From positions 111,187 to 175,186 of the forward strand of contig NZ_JAFDVD010000017.1 in the NCBI RefSeq assembly GCF_016887965.1: 64,000 bases of DNA, written 5' to 3'. A program made the translations under genes and the position numbers. The DNA is from Phycicoccus sonneratiae. GTDB taxonomy: Bacteria; Actinomycetota; Actinomycetes; Actinomycetales; Dermatophilaceae. The notes beneath the pieces are model-generated. The model had not been told where the DNA came from. It ran no database searches and saw only the letters and a program-made list of their open reading frames with translations. Position 1 is the stretch's first letter. Every line of letters starts with the position of its first letter. This document shows positions 15,533 through 24,739 of the stretch, in pieces.

Positions 15533-16717
15533 CTAGGCCGGATCCTCGCGGCGGGGCAGCGTCAGCGCGAGCGCCAGGCCCGGCACGGCCGCGAGGGCGA
15601 TGACGCCGAGGGCCAGGCGCGGCGACCCGACGACGGGCTGCACCGCGAGCACCAGCAGCACACCCCCGAGGTTGCCGGCGAGGAGGAGGACGGCCGTCGC
15701 CGTCCCCGACCGTGCGACCCCGACGTGCGCCTCCGACCACTCGAGGGCCACCGGCAGGCCGGCGAGGAGGAGGAACCCGAGGACGGCGAGGAGCACCCCG
15801 GCGGCGACCGGGGTGTGCACGACGACGAGGGCCGCGAAGACGAGGCCGGTGCACGCCGTGGCCGCGACGAGCAGCCGCCGGCGGGCCCCGCGCGCGGCGA
15901 CCGGCCCCGGGAGGACGGCCGCCCCGAGCACGCCGGCGAGGGTGGTCACGGCGATGAGCGGGCCGCCGGTGCCCGGGTGCCCGAGCGCCGCGAGGACGGG
16001 GTCGAGCCAGGTCGCCAGGGCGTTGAAGACCCCGACGCCGACGAAGAGGAGGCCGGCCAGCCGCCAGAGCAGGGGCTCGTGGCGCAGCCAGCGCAGGCCG
16101 TGGGCGTCCCGGTGGGCCACCGGCGCGAGGGCGGCCACGCGGAGCATGACGAGGACGCCGACCGCCGCCACGCCGGCGAGCACGGCGTGCACCCCGAGCA
16201 GCAGCGGGAGCCCGCCGACCGCGACGAGCGGTGCACCCCCGAGCGCCCCGCCGAGCACCCCGACGAACTGCGCGGCGCTGCCGACGGCGATGGCGACGGT
16301 GCGCTCACGCGGCGGGAAGGCCCGGACGGCGAGGGTCGTCGTCGCCGTGAGGACGAGCGGCTGGGCGACCGACGCGAGGAGCTGGCCGCCGAGCTGCCAG
16401 CCGTAGGACGAGGTGTCGACGAGCCGGACGAGGGCCCCGGCGACCGTGAGCAGCGCGCCGGCGGAGAGCGTCGGGTGCAGCGCGCGGTCGACGAACCGGC
16501 CTGCGGGGAGGGCCAGCACGACGAAGAGCAACGGGTTGACGACGGCGAGGTCACCGACCAGCCCCTCGGACACCCCGAGCGCCCGCGCCGACTCGCCGGT
16601 GACCGGTGCGAAGGTCAGCCAGAGCACCTGGGTCGTCGCGACGAGGAGGGAGAACGCACCGAGCAGCGCCCACCGCGACGCCGGCCGCGCGCCGGTCACG
16701 GCCGTGGGCGCGCTCAC
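15533..16717 (-). CDS. MFS transporter (first of a tandem pair)
   Basis: A 394-aa major facilitator protein with about twelve helices. GRFVDRALHPTL (about 73-84) occupies the helix 2-3 loop. The GTG start overlaps the stop of the upstream MFS gene by 4 nt, giving a three-gene cotranscribed run with the DUF6498 gene. The two MFS proteins are not close copies of each other, so this looks like two transporters rather than a duplication. The substrate is unknown. Confidence 0.87.
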   Translation of the reverse strand: MSAPTAVTGARPASRWALLGAFSLLVATTQVLWLTFAPVTGESARALGVSEGLVGDLAVVNPLLFVVLALPAGRFVDRALHPTLSAGALLTVAGALVRLVDTSSYGWQLGGQLLASVAQPLVLTATTTLAVRAFPPRERTVAIAVGSAAQFVGVLGGALGGAPLVAVGGLPLLLGVHAVLAGVAAVGVLVMLRVAALAPVAHRDAHGLRWLRHEPLLWRLAGLLFVGVGVFNALATWLDPVLAALGHPGTGGPLIAVTTLAGVLGAAVLPGPVAARGARRRLLVAATACTGLVFAALVVVHTPVAAGVLLAVLGFLLLAGLPVALEWSEAHVGVARSGTATAVLLLAGNLGGVLLVLAVQPVVGSPRLALGVIALAAVPGLALALTLPRREDPA

Positions 16718-17967
16718 GCCACGGCCTCGCGCACGCCGTCCCGCTCGAGGGTGCGCAGCGGTGACAGCCAGCCGAAGACCGCGGCGAGGACCCCGACCGA
16801 CACGACCGTGACGAGCGCGCCCCGCGTGCCGAGCAGCCCGGCCGCCGCGCCGGCGCCGAGCGCGCCGGTCGTCCAGCCGACCCCGAACGAGAGCATCCGC
16901 CCGGCCGTGTTGACCCGGCCGAGCAGGTGCTCCGGGGTCACCTGCTGGCGGTAGGTGATGGAGGTGAGGACGACCGACTGGTAGCTGACGCCCCACAGGG
17001 CCATCACCGTGACGGCGACGACCCAGCTCGAGGTCGTGACGACGACGAGCCCCGAGGCGGCCGACACCGGCAGCGCGAGCAGGGTGACCCGCGAGGTCGG
17101 CATCCGGCGGTGCAGGCGCGGCGTGACGAGGGCGGCGAGGATGCCGCCGACGCCCCAGGTGGCGAAGAGCAGGCCGAACCGCCAGCCGCTCGTGCCGACG
17201 CCGAGGATGCGGTCGGCGAACGGCACCGACAGGGCCATGAAGCCGGCGCCGGACAGCGACTGGAGGAAGCCGATGGCCGTCTGCGAGCGCACGCCGGCGT
17301 GGCCGACGAGGTAGCGCAGGCCGTCGCGCACCTCGCCGACGAGCGCGGCGGCACTGAGCGGCGGTAGGTCGCGGACCGCGTTGAGCCGCACCGTGATCCC
17401 GATGACGCAGGCCGCCGAGGCAGCGAAGCTCAGGGCGTCGACGCCGAGGAGCAGCGCGGGGTGCATCAGGGCCAGCAGGACGCCGGTGAGCATCGGCATC
17501 CCGAGGTCGAGCAGGGATCCGAACCCCCAGATCGCCGCGTTCGCCGCGCCGAGCCGCTCGCGCCCGACGATCGAGGGCAGGGCGCCGAAGGCCGCGCCGT
17601 CGAAGAACACGAACGAGGCCTGGGCGAGGAAGCCGGCGAGGAGCGCGTGGGCCACCGTGAGCACCCCGAGCTCGTGGGCGAGCGGGACCGACCCGATGGC
17701 CAGGGCGCTCACGAGGTCGGCGACGACCATGACGCGGCGCCGGTCGAGCCGGTCCGAGAGCGCTCCGGACACCAGCCCGAACAGCAGGTAGGGCAGCCCC
17801 TCGACGAGGGTGACGAGGGCGGTGAGCGACGGGCTCCCGCTCAGGCGGTAGACGAGGACGGGCAGCGCGACGGCGGTGACGAGCGTGCCGGCGATCGAGA
17901 CCTGGCGGGCCAGCCAGAACCGGCGGAAGTCGCGGTCCGCGCGCAGCGGAGCCGGCGTCGTCGTCAC
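16714..17967 (-). CDS. MFS transporter, MFS_3 (enterobactin-exporter-like) type
   Basis: A 417-aa transporter with the layout of the MFS_3 group: RADRDFRRFWLARQVS at the N-terminus, helix 2-3 loop SGALSDRLDRRRVMVVAD (about 70-87) and QQVTPEHLLGRVNTAGRML in the second half. Members include siderophore and macrolide exporters. The GTG overlaps the DUF6498 gene stop, and its own stop overlaps the next MFS start. The substrate is not inferable. Confidence 0.88.
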   Translation of the reverse strand: MTTTPAPLRADRDFRRFWLARQVSIAGTLVTAVALPVLVYRLSGSPSLTALVTLVEGLPYLLFGLVSGALSDRLDRRRVMVVADLVSALAIGSVPLAHELGVLTVAHALLAGFLAQASFVFFDGAAFGALPSIVGRERLGAANAAIWGFGSLLDLGMPMLTGVLLALMHPALLLGVDALSFAASAACVIGITVRLNAVRDLPPLSAAALVGEVRDGLRYLVGHAGVRSQTAIGFLQSLSGAGFMALSVPFADRILGVGTSGWRFGLLFATWGVGGILAALVTPRLHRRMPTSRVTLLALPVSAASGLVVVTTSSWVVAVTVMALWGVSYQSVVLTSITYRQQVTPEHLLGRVNTAGRMLSFGVGWTTGALGAGAAAGLLGTRGALVTVVSVGVLAAVFGWLSPLRTLERDGVREAVA

Positions 17968-18668
17968 GTCGACCGCCGGACCGTGACGACCACCGGCCGG
18001 CCGAGCACGTAGGCCCGTCCATCGGCCCGCCGCTCGATCCCGACGACGAGCGCCAGCTCGAGGAGCCCCTTCGCGACGAGGACCCCGACGGCGAGGGTCA
18101 GCTCGAGCCGGCTGCCCAGCCGGGTGAGGTCGCCGTCCTCCCGCTGCCCGACGAGGGGCAGGAAGAGGGCGGCGTAGGCGAGGGCCATCCGGGCGTAGGC
18201 GCGCACCCAGTCCCCGACCGAGAGCGGCGCGCGAGCCCGCAGGCGCCCGGCCATCGACCAGCCGGCGGCGAGGAAGCCGATCCCGCCGAGGAGGACGACG
18301 GTGAGGACCGGGCTGCGCAGCGGGGCGGTGGGCAGGACGGTGAACAGCCCGACGAGGAACGGCACGAGCGCGAACATCCCGTAGTGGAACCCGAAAAACG
18401 CCACCGCGAACCGGGAGCCGGTCGACGGCGCGAGGAGCCCGCGCAGGAGGGTCCACAGGTAGATCGTCACGACCTCGAGGGCCAGCCACAGCCAGACGTC
18501 GCCGTACCCGATGGCGCCGCTCAGCACCGCGAGCACCGGCGCCCCGTTGACCACGACGACCGTGGCCGCGAGCAGCTGACGGGCCCGCCGCGGCTCCATC
18601 CCCTCGGTGAGGCGCAGCACGAGCCGGAGGCCGAGCACGCGGCCCAGCCCGGACAGGAGGACGTTCAC
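17964..18668 (-). CDS. DUF6498-like integral membrane protein
   Basis: A 234-aa membrane protein with about six hydrophobic segments. The segment FFGFHYGMFALVPFLVGLF (about 91-109) matches the histidine-tyrosine helix of DUF6498 proteins. The GTG start was chosen because it begins directly before the first amphipathic helix, while the open frame upstream is arginine-rich and unlike a protein. It is the first gene of the operon with two MFS transporters. Function is unknown. Confidence 0.75.
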   Translation of the reverse strand: MNVLLSGLGRVLGLRLVLRLTEGMEPRRARQLLAATVVVVNGAPVLAVLSGAIGYGDVWLWLALEVVTIYLWTLLRGLLAPSTGSRFAVAFFGFHYGMFALVPFLVGLFTVLPTAPLRSPVLTVVLLGGIGFLAAGWSMAGRLRARAPLSVGDWVRAYARMALAYAALFLPLVGQREDGDLTRLGSRLELTLAVGVLVAKGLLELALVVGIERRADGRAYVLGRPVVVTVRRST

Positions 18669-18787
18669 CGCACGTCCCCCGCCGTCGGGGGCACGCGCTG
18701 GGCGCGGGTCGTCGACGGCACCCGCGGAGCCTAACCCGCAGCGGGACGGACCTTCCGCCGTTCGCACCCGTCGGATAGGAAGGGGAC

Positions 18788-19858
18788 GTGCCCGACACCA
18801 CCGCCCCTGCCGCTCCGGCCGGTTCAGACGCCCCGATGCGGGCCGTCGTCTACGACGCGCCCCGCTCGCTCGGCGTGCGGGAGGTGCCGCGGCCGGTCGC
18901 CGCTCCGGGCGAGGTCGTCGTCGACGTCGACCTCGCCGGGGTGTGCGGCACCGACCTGCACCTCCACGAGGGCGGGTTCTTCGCCTCGTTCCCGCTGACG
19001 CCGGGACACGAGTCCACCGGCACGGTGCGTTCGGTGGGAGCCGGTGTGGCACACCTGCGTCCGGGCCAGCGCGTCGTCGTCGACAACGCCTCGGCGTGCG
19101 GCCGGTGCCCGGAGTGCTCGCGCGGCGACCACCTCTTCTGCGAGCAGTTCCTCTCGCTCGGGGTCAACGCGCCCGGAGGGTTCGCCGAGTCGCTGCTCAG
19201 CCCGGCGCACAAGGTCTACCCCGCCGACGACCTCCCGCCCGAGGTGGCCGTGCTCGCCGAGCCGCTGGCCTGCGCGGTGCACGGGATGGACGCGCTCGGG
19301 CTGCGACCCGGTGCCGACGTCCTCGTCGTCGGGGCGGGGACCACCGGCCTGCTGCTCGCCCAGCTGCTCCTGCACGGCGGCGCGGGGCGCGTCACCGTGG
19401 CGGCGCCCACGCCGTTCAAGCTCGAGCTGGCCGAGGCGTACGGCGTCGACCGCGTCGTCCGGGTCACGCGGGATGCGGCCGAGACCGCACGCACCCTCGC
19501 GGCCCTGCAGCCGGGCGGGTTCGACGTCACCGTCGACGTCACCGGGGTCGCCCCCGTCGTCGCCACCCTCCCGGACCTCACGGCGACCAACGGCACGGTG
19601 TTCGTCTACGGGATGTGCGACGAGGACGCCCGCATCCCGCTCTCCCCGTACGACGTCTTCCGTCGCCAGCTGACGGTCAAGGGCTCCTTCGCGCAGGTCG
19701 ACTGCATGGACCGCTCGCTCGCCCTGCTGCGCTCGGGGCGGGTGCGCACCGAGGGCCTGGTCACCCACCGGTTCGGCCTCGACGAGTACCCGCTCGCCCT
19801 CGAGACGCTCCGCTCCGACCCGACGAGCCTCAAGGTGCTCGTCGAGCCGGGTCGCTGA
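18788..19858 (+). CDS. zinc-dependent polyol/arabinitol-type dehydrogenase
   Basis: A medium-chain zinc dehydrogenase of 356 aa. Catalytic zinc ligands are Cys53 in GVCGTD and His74-Glu75 in GHES; the structural zinc lobe is Cys104, 107, 110 and 118. The NAD-binding loop is GAGTTG (182-187). The overall pattern resembles D-arabinitol and related polyol dehydrogenases more than primary alcohol dehydrogenases. TAGGAA at 18776-18781 ends 6 nt before the GTG, and GGAAGGGG also precedes it. An internal ATG at residue 17 is an alternative start. It is isolated, so the substrate remains open. Confidence 0.9.
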   Translation: MPDTTAPAAPAGSDAPMRAVVYDAPRSLGVREVPRPVAAPGEVVVDVDLAGVCGTDLHLHEGGFFASFPLTPGHESTGTVRSVGAGVAHLRPGQRVVVDNASACGRCPECSRGDHLFCEQFLSLGVNAPGGFAESLLSPAHKVYPADDLPPEVAVLAEPLACAVHGMDALGLRPGADVLVVGAGTTGLLLAQLLLHGGAGRVTVAAPTPFKLELAEAYGVDRVVRVTRDAAETARTLAALQPGGFDVTVDVTGVAPVVATLPDLTATNGTVFVYGMCDEDARIPLSPYDVFRRQLTVKGSFAQVDCMDRSLALLRSGRVRTEGLVTHRFGLDEYPLALETLRSDPTSLKVLVEPGR

Positions 19859-19867
19859 CGGCCGGCG

Positions 19868-21541
19868 TCAGAGGGCGGCGGCCAGCGCCCGGCCGGCGGT
19901 GCGCCCGCTGAAGAGGCAGCCGCCGACGAACGTGCCCTCGAGCGCCCGGTAGCCGTGCACCCCGCCGCCGCCGAAGCCCGACACCTCACCGGCCGCGTAG
20001 AGCCCGGGGACCGGCGTGCCGACGGCGTCGAGCACGCGGCCGGACAGGTCGGTGTGCAGCCCGCCGAGGGTCTTGCGCGACAGCACCCGCAGCCGGACGG
20101 CGACGAGCGGGCCGTGCTTCGGGTCGAGGATGCGGTGCAGGGGGAAGGCGCGCTTGGTGAGCCGGTCGCCCCGGTACCGCCGCGCGACCCGGATGGCCGC
20201 CACCTGGGCGTCCTTGGTGAAGGCGTTGTCGACCTGCCGGTCGCGCTCGACGAGCTGGCGCTCGAGGTGTGCGGGGTCGATCGGGGTGGCGGGCTCGAGG
20301 GCGTTCATCCGGGCGACGAGCTCGCCGAGGGTGTCGGCGGTGAGCCAGTCCTCGCCGTGGTCGAGGAAGGCCTGCACGGCCGGCGGAACCTCCGTGACCG
20401 GTCGCTTCAGCACGTCGCGGTACCGGCGCTCGGTGAGGTCGAGGTTCTGCTCCGACCCCGACAGCGCGAACTCCTTGCCGACGAGCGAGCGGTTGAGGAC
20501 GAACCAGGAGTGGTCGAACCCGGTGTGCCGCAGGTGGTCGAGCGTGCCGAGGGTGTCGAAGCCGGGGAGGTACGGGCTCGGCAGCCGGTTGCCCCGCGCG
20601 TCGAACCACATCGCGCTCGGCCCCGGGAGGATGCGGATGGCGTGCCCCGGCCAGACGGGGTCCCAGTTGCGGACGCCCTCGACGTAGTGCCACATCCGGT
20701 CGCGGTTGACGACGGTACCGCCGACCGCCTCGGCGATCGCCAGCATCCGGCCGTCGACGTACGCCGGGACGCCGGTGAGCAGGTCGTCCGGCGCCGCCCC
20801 GAGGCGTTCCGGCCAGTTCGCCCGCACGAGCTCGTGGTTGCCGCCGATGCCCCCCGAGGCGACGACGACGGCCTGCGCCCCGTACTCGAACTCGCCGACG
20901 ACCTCGCGGCTGCTGGCGACGCCGCGGGGCGAGTCATCCTCCGCGAGAACCGAACCGCGCACGCCCGCGACGACTCCGCTGGACATGACGATCGCGTCGA
21001 CCCGGTGCCGTCCGCGGTAGAACACCCGTCCGCCGGCGAGGTGCTCGCGCAGCCGCCGCTCGAACGGGGCGACGACGCCCATGCCCGTGCCCCAGGGGAT
21101 GTGGAAGCGGGGCACGGAGTTGCCGTGCCCACCGCTCGTGCCGTCGCCTCGCTCGGCCCACCCGACGACCGGGAAGAACGAGATGCCCTGCGCCCGAAGC
21201 CAGTCGCGCTTCTCGCCGGCCGCCCACTCGACGTACGAACGCGCCCACTCGCGGCCCCAGTGGTCCGGGCCCGGGCCGCCGTCCTCGGACGTCAGCCGGT
21301 CCCACCCGGCCGAGCCCTGCCAGTCCTGCCACGCCAGCTCGGCGGAGTCCTTGATGCCCATCCGCCGCTGCTCGGGGGTGTCGACGAGGAACAGCCCGCC
21401 GAAGCTCCACCACGCCTGACCGCCGAGGTTGGCCTCGGACTCCTGGTCGAGCAGCACCACGGAACGGCCCGCGTCGGCGAGCTCGCACGCGGCGACGAGA
21501 CCGGCGAGCCCGGCTCCCACGACGACGACGTCGGCATCCAC
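19868..21541 (-). CDS. FAD-binding dehydrogenase (FrdA/KsdD-like flavoprotein)
   Basis: A flavoprotein of 557 aa in the fumarate reductase/3-ketosteroid dehydrogenase superfamily. The FAD dinucleotide fold is GAGLAGLVAA (9-18) with LLDQE at its end. Downstream come GGQAWWSFGG, a second flavin contact near SGGIGGNHELV, and the C-terminal AAGEVSGFGGGGVHG, which closes around the isoalloxazine. This subgroup is annotated as FAD-binding dehydrogenase without a known substrate. The GTG has ACCCTA (TAGGGT on its strand) at 21548-21553, 6 nt upstream, so it is probably leaderless. Confidence 0.92.
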   Translation of the reverse strand: MDADVVVVGAGLAGLVAACELADAGRSVVLLDQESEANLGGQAWWSFGGLFLVDTPEQRRMGIKDSAELAWQDWQGSAGWDRLTSEDGGPGPDHWGREWARSYVEWAAGEKRDWLRAQGISFFPVVGWAERGDGTSGGHGNSVPRFHIPWGTGMGVVAPFERRLREHLAGGRVFYRGRHRVDAIVMSSGVVAGVRGSVLAEDDSPRGVASSREVVGEFEYGAQAVVVASGGIGGNHELVRANWPERLGAAPDDLLTGVPAYVDGRMLAIAEAVGGTVVNRDRMWHYVEGVRNWDPVWPGHAIRILPGPSAMWFDARGNRLPSPYLPGFDTLGTLDHLRHTGFDHSWFVLNRSLVGKEFALSGSEQNLDLTERRYRDVLKRPVTEVPPAVQAFLDHGEDWLTADTLGELVARMNALEPATPIDPAHLERQLVERDRQVDNAFTKDAQVAAIRVARRYRGDRLTKRAFPLHRILDPKHGPLVAVRLRVLSRKTLGGLHTDLSGRVLDAVGTPVPGLYAAGEVSGFGGGGVHGYRALEGTFVGGCLFSGRTAGRALAAAL

Positions 21542-21550
21542 GGGGTGACC

Positions 21551-22240
21551 CTATGCGTCCGACCCCAGGACGCGACAGGCCCCGTCCACGGCGTCGACCC
21601 GCAGCGTCGTGAGGTCGCAGGTCACGAGGTCGGCCACCGGCTCGAGCTCGTCGGGCGGGGTCGTCGTCGTCACGGCGACGAGCCCACCGCATCCCGCCGC
21701 ACGGGCCGCGCGCAGCCCCGCGACCGCGTCCTCGACGACGAGGCAGTCGGCGGGCTCGACCCCGAGCCGCTCGGCGCCCAGCAGCCACGGGTCGGGGAAC
21801 GGCTTGCCGCGCACCACGTCCGACGCCGTGACGACGACGCCGGGGCGCGGGAGCCGGGTGGCCGTGAGCCGGGCCTCCGCGAGGTCGTCGGTGCTGCTCG
21901 TGACGATGGCGGTGGGGACCCCGGCCGCGTCGAGCGCCCGGAGCAGCTCGAGGGCACCGGGCAGCACCGCGAGGCCCTCGACGTCACCGCTCTCGATCTC
22001 GCGGATGCGCGCGAAGGCCTCGACCCGGACCTCCTCCGGCAGCAGCCCGGCGATGAGGTTCTCCGCCGTCACCCCGTGCGAGCCGACGAGCCGCCGCGGG
22101 TCGACGCCGTACTCCTCGCACCACCGCAGCCACGAGCGCTCGACGATGGCGATGGAGTCGAGGAGCGTGCCGTCCATGTCGAGCAGGACGGCGTCGAAGG
22201 AGCGCCGGAGCGCGTCGGGGAGCGGCTCGGGCTGCGACAT
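21551..22240 (-). CDS. HAD-family phosphatase (beta-phosphoglucomutase-like)
   Basis: A haloacid-dehalogenase-type hydrolase of 229 aa. Motif I is LDMDGTLLDS with the nucleophile Asp21 and acid/base Asp23, motif II VTSSTDD, motif III RGKPFPDP and motif IV VVEDAVAG. An alpha-helical cap (about 30-95) places it with the phosphoglucomutase-like sugar phosphatases. A leaderless -10 (TAGGGT on the minus strand, plus 22247-22252) precedes the ATG by 6 nt. The substrate is probably a small sugar or polyol phosphate. Confidence 0.9.
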   Translation of the reverse strand: MSQPEPLPDALRRSFDAVLLDMDGTLLDSIAIVERSWLRWCEEYGVDPRRLVGSHGVTAENLIAGLLPEEVRVEAFARIREIESGDVEGLAVLPGALELLRALDAAGVPTAIVTSSTDDLAEARLTATRLPRPGVVVTASDVVRGKPFPDPWLLGAERLGVEPADCLVVEDAVAGLRAARAAGCGGLVAVTTTTPPDELEPVADLVTCDLTTLRVDAVDGACRVLGSDA

Positions 22241-22311
22241 GCCGCCACCCTAGGCGCCCGGTGCGCGCGGGCGACCGCGGGACCCCGAGGAGCCGACCTA
22301 GGGTGGAGGAC

Positions 22312-24453
22312 ATGGCGCGCCCCGACGGACACCTCCGCACCGCCGTCGCCAGCGCGACGGTCGCGGTGGTCGCGCTCGTCGGCGGGTGGACGTGGGCCGC
22401 CGACCTCGTGGGTGACGGGTTCGACCCGACCTCCGAGACGATCAGCGCCCTCGCCTCGCTCGAGACGCCCCACCGCTGGGTGATGACCTCCGCGCTCGTG
22501 GTCACCGGCCTGGCCCACCTCGTCACCGCGTGGGCCCTCGGCTCGGCGCGGGTCGTCGGTCGCGCCCTGCTGGCCGCGGGCGGCGTCACCACCGTGCTCG
22601 TCGCCCTCTTCCCCCTCCCCTCGCGCACCGAGTCCTCGGCGGTGCACACCGTCGTCGCGTCGGCGTCGTTCCTGTTCCTCGCGCTCTGGCCGGCCCTCGC
22701 CGCCCGTCGCGACGCCCCACCGGTCCTCGCACCGCGCGTCGCCCGGCCCGCGGGAGCGGTGCTCCTCGTGGCGGTCGCCTCGTTGGCGCTCGGCGCCGGC
22801 ACCGACGCCTTCGGCATGCACGAACGGGTCGTCGCGGCCCTCACGGTCCTCTGGCCGCTCGCCACGGCGACGGGGGTGTGGTGGTCGGCCGGGCACCGCA
22901 TCGGCTCGCACCGGCTGCGCCACGCGCTCGGCGTCGTCCTCCTGACCGGCGCCGGCGTGGCGACCGGGCTCGGGGCCACCTCGCTCGCCCCGGCGACCGC
23001 CGAGACGCGCAACTACCAGGCGACCGTGTGGCTCACGGGCGACCCGCGCAGCGCCGGCGACCTCGTGGCGCAGACGACCTTCGGGGACGTCCGGCTCGGC
23101 TTCACCGGGGTGGCGCCGGGGGTGCGCGTCGTCCCGCAGGTCCGCGCGAACATCACCGACACCCTCTCGCGCCCCGGGATCAGCCTCGCCAGCCTGCGCC
23201 CCGGCCCCCAGGAGCTCGACACCGCGATCCGGGGGGCGGCGGTCGACGTCCTCGGGCGCTTCACGCTCGGGGCCCTGCTCCCCGGGCTGGTGGTGCTCGC
23301 CACCTGGTCGCTCGCCCGTCGCCGGCGCCCGCCACGGGCCCTCGTCGGCGCCGCCGTCGCCGCGTGGGCGGTCTCGACCCTCGGCACGGGCGCGGCCCTG
23401 TACACGACCTACCAGCCGAGCCGGCAGGGGACCTTCCAGGCCACCGAGGTGCTCGGCACCCTCCAGCGCAACCAGGGCCTGCTCGGTGACGTCGAGACCC
23501 GCGCGGCCCAGGTGACGCCGTACCTGCGCAACCTCCTCGCGCTCTCGACCGCCCTGCAGCAGAAGTACGCCGCGGGTTCCCTCGAGGCCGACCCGGCGCT
23601 GCGCGTGCTCTTCGTCAGCGACGTCCACGGGGGCAACCAGTACGCCCTGATGCGCACCATCGTCGAGGAGGAGAGCATCGACGTCGTCGTCGACAGCGGG
23701 GACCTCGTGAACTTCGGCACCGTCACCGAGGGCGAGGCGGCCGGCATCTTCGACGGCATCGAGTCGGTCGGCGTCCCGTACCTCTTCGTCCGCGGCAACC
23801 ACGACGCGACGAGCGCCACCGACACCGCGGTGCTCGACCGGATGGCCCGGATCCCGAACGTCACCCTGCTGCAGCCCGCGGAGGGTGGCTACCGGGAGGT
23901 GACGGTCGGCGGCGTGACGATCGCCGGCTTCAACGACCCGCGGTGGTTCGGCGACTCGGGCACGGGGTCGCGGATCAAGCAGCTGCCGGCCCGGGCGGCG
24001 TTCGAGGCGGCCTACGCCGACCGGCCGGCCCCCGACGTGGTCGTCGGCCACGAGCCGTGGGCGGTCCAGGGCCTCCCCGGCGGCGTCCTGCTCAACGGCC
24101 ACATGCACTCCGCCGACCTCGAGGGCAACCGCATCCAGGTCGGCACGTTCACCGGTGGCGGCCCGTTCAGCCACTTCCTCGCCGACGAGGGCGGGGAAGA
24201 GCTCGTGGGCCAGCCGTCGTCGTTCGACGTCCTGACCTTCGGCACCGACTGCCGGCTGTCCTCGCTGACCCGCTACCGCTTCCGCGACGTCATCGAGGGG
24301 CGCCCCGCGTACGACGACGTGTCCCTGACCAACGGCGACCGCATCGACACCCGGGCGGCCGACCCCGCCCGCACGTGCTCGGCGGGCGCCGCCCTCACCG
24401 TCGACACCGTCCCCGCCGCTCCCGTCGCGGGGAGCGCCACCGAGGCTCCCTGA
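22312..24453 (+). CDS. DUF998 membrane domain fused to a metallophosphoesterase
   Basis: A 713-aa fusion. Residues about 8-215 are a six-helix DUF998 module. From about 216 a second part begins with a helix, an exported segment (about 232-315), two more helices and then a calcineurin-type phosphoesterase. Its metal ligands are Asp437 and His439 (SDVHGGN), Asp464 (DSGD), Asn496-His497 (GNHD), His580 (GHEP) and His597/His599 (NGHMHS). The catalytic domain lies after the last helix and probably faces outside, given the exported preceding segments. The second part alone resembles a stand-alone actinobacterial phosphoesterase family. TAGGGT (22299-22304) and GGAGG both precede the ATG. Confidence 0.85.
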   Translation: MARPDGHLRTAVASATVAVVALVGGWTWAADLVGDGFDPTSETISALASLETPHRWVMTSALVVTGLAHLVTAWALGSARVVGRALLAAGGVTTVLVALFPLPSRTESSAVHTVVASASFLFLALWPALAARRDAPPVLAPRVARPAGAVLLVAVASLALGAGTDAFGMHERVVAALTVLWPLATATGVWWSAGHRIGSHRLRHALGVVLLTGAGVATGLGATSLAPATAETRNYQATVWLTGDPRSAGDLVAQTTFGDVRLGFTGVAPGVRVVPQVRANITDTLSRPGISLASLRPGPQELDTAIRGAAVDVLGRFTLGALLPGLVVLATWSLARRRRPPRALVGAAVAAWAVSTLGTGAALYTTYQPSRQGTFQATEVLGTLQRNQGLLGDVETRAAQVTPYLRNLLALSTALQQKYAAGSLEADPALRVLFVSDVHGGNQYALMRTIVEEESIDVVVDSGDLVNFGTVTEGEAAGIFDGIESVGVPYLFVRGNHDATSATDTAVLDRMARIPNVTLLQPAEGGYREVTVGGVTIAGFNDPRWFGDSGTGSRIKQLPARAAFEAAYADRPAPDVVVGHEPWAVQGLPGGVLLNGHMHSADLEGNRIQVGTFTGGGPFSHFLADEGGEELVGQPSSFDVLTFGTDCRLSSLTRYRFRDVIEGRPAYDDVSLTNGDRIDTRAADPARTCSAGAALTVDTVPAAPVAGSATEAP

Positions 24454-24578
24454 CGCCCGTCCGGACCTCGCCCCGGGGGTCCGTGACAAAGTTCCGCCGA
24501 GAGCAGAATCTCGGTAAAGATTCCTCCAGCCGGTCCCCGCCGCGAGGTATGGGGTTCCGCCCGGACCTCCCGGATCCC

Positions 24579-24600
24579 GTCAAGGTTCGGTCAAAGCGGC
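24579..24600 (+). promoter_or_regulatory. GTCAARG direct repeat upstream of the secreted protease
   Basis: GTCAAGG and GTCAAAG begin at 24579 and 24590, exactly 11 bp apart, the phasing of response-regulator direct-repeat boxes such as PHO boxes. A small CCGAGA-N6-TCTCGG hairpin lies at 24497-24514. No other feature was seen in the 286-bp gap before the protease gene. Confidence 0.3.
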
Positions 24601-24739
24601 TGCCTCGGTTTGCGATCCGTGCTCCGCGCTGAGGGGGTGGAGGTGGGCCGCCGGCGGGTGGCCCCGGAGCCGGACACCCCCCGGCCCCGCGCCGCCGGAC
24701 CCACCCGGGCCCGGCGACCCCCCACGAAGGAGTCCCCCG

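Noticed and set aside
15533..17967. The two MFS genes as a tandem duplication
   Set aside because: Their loop motifs and overall sequences differ clearly, so they are distinct transporters that share an operon.
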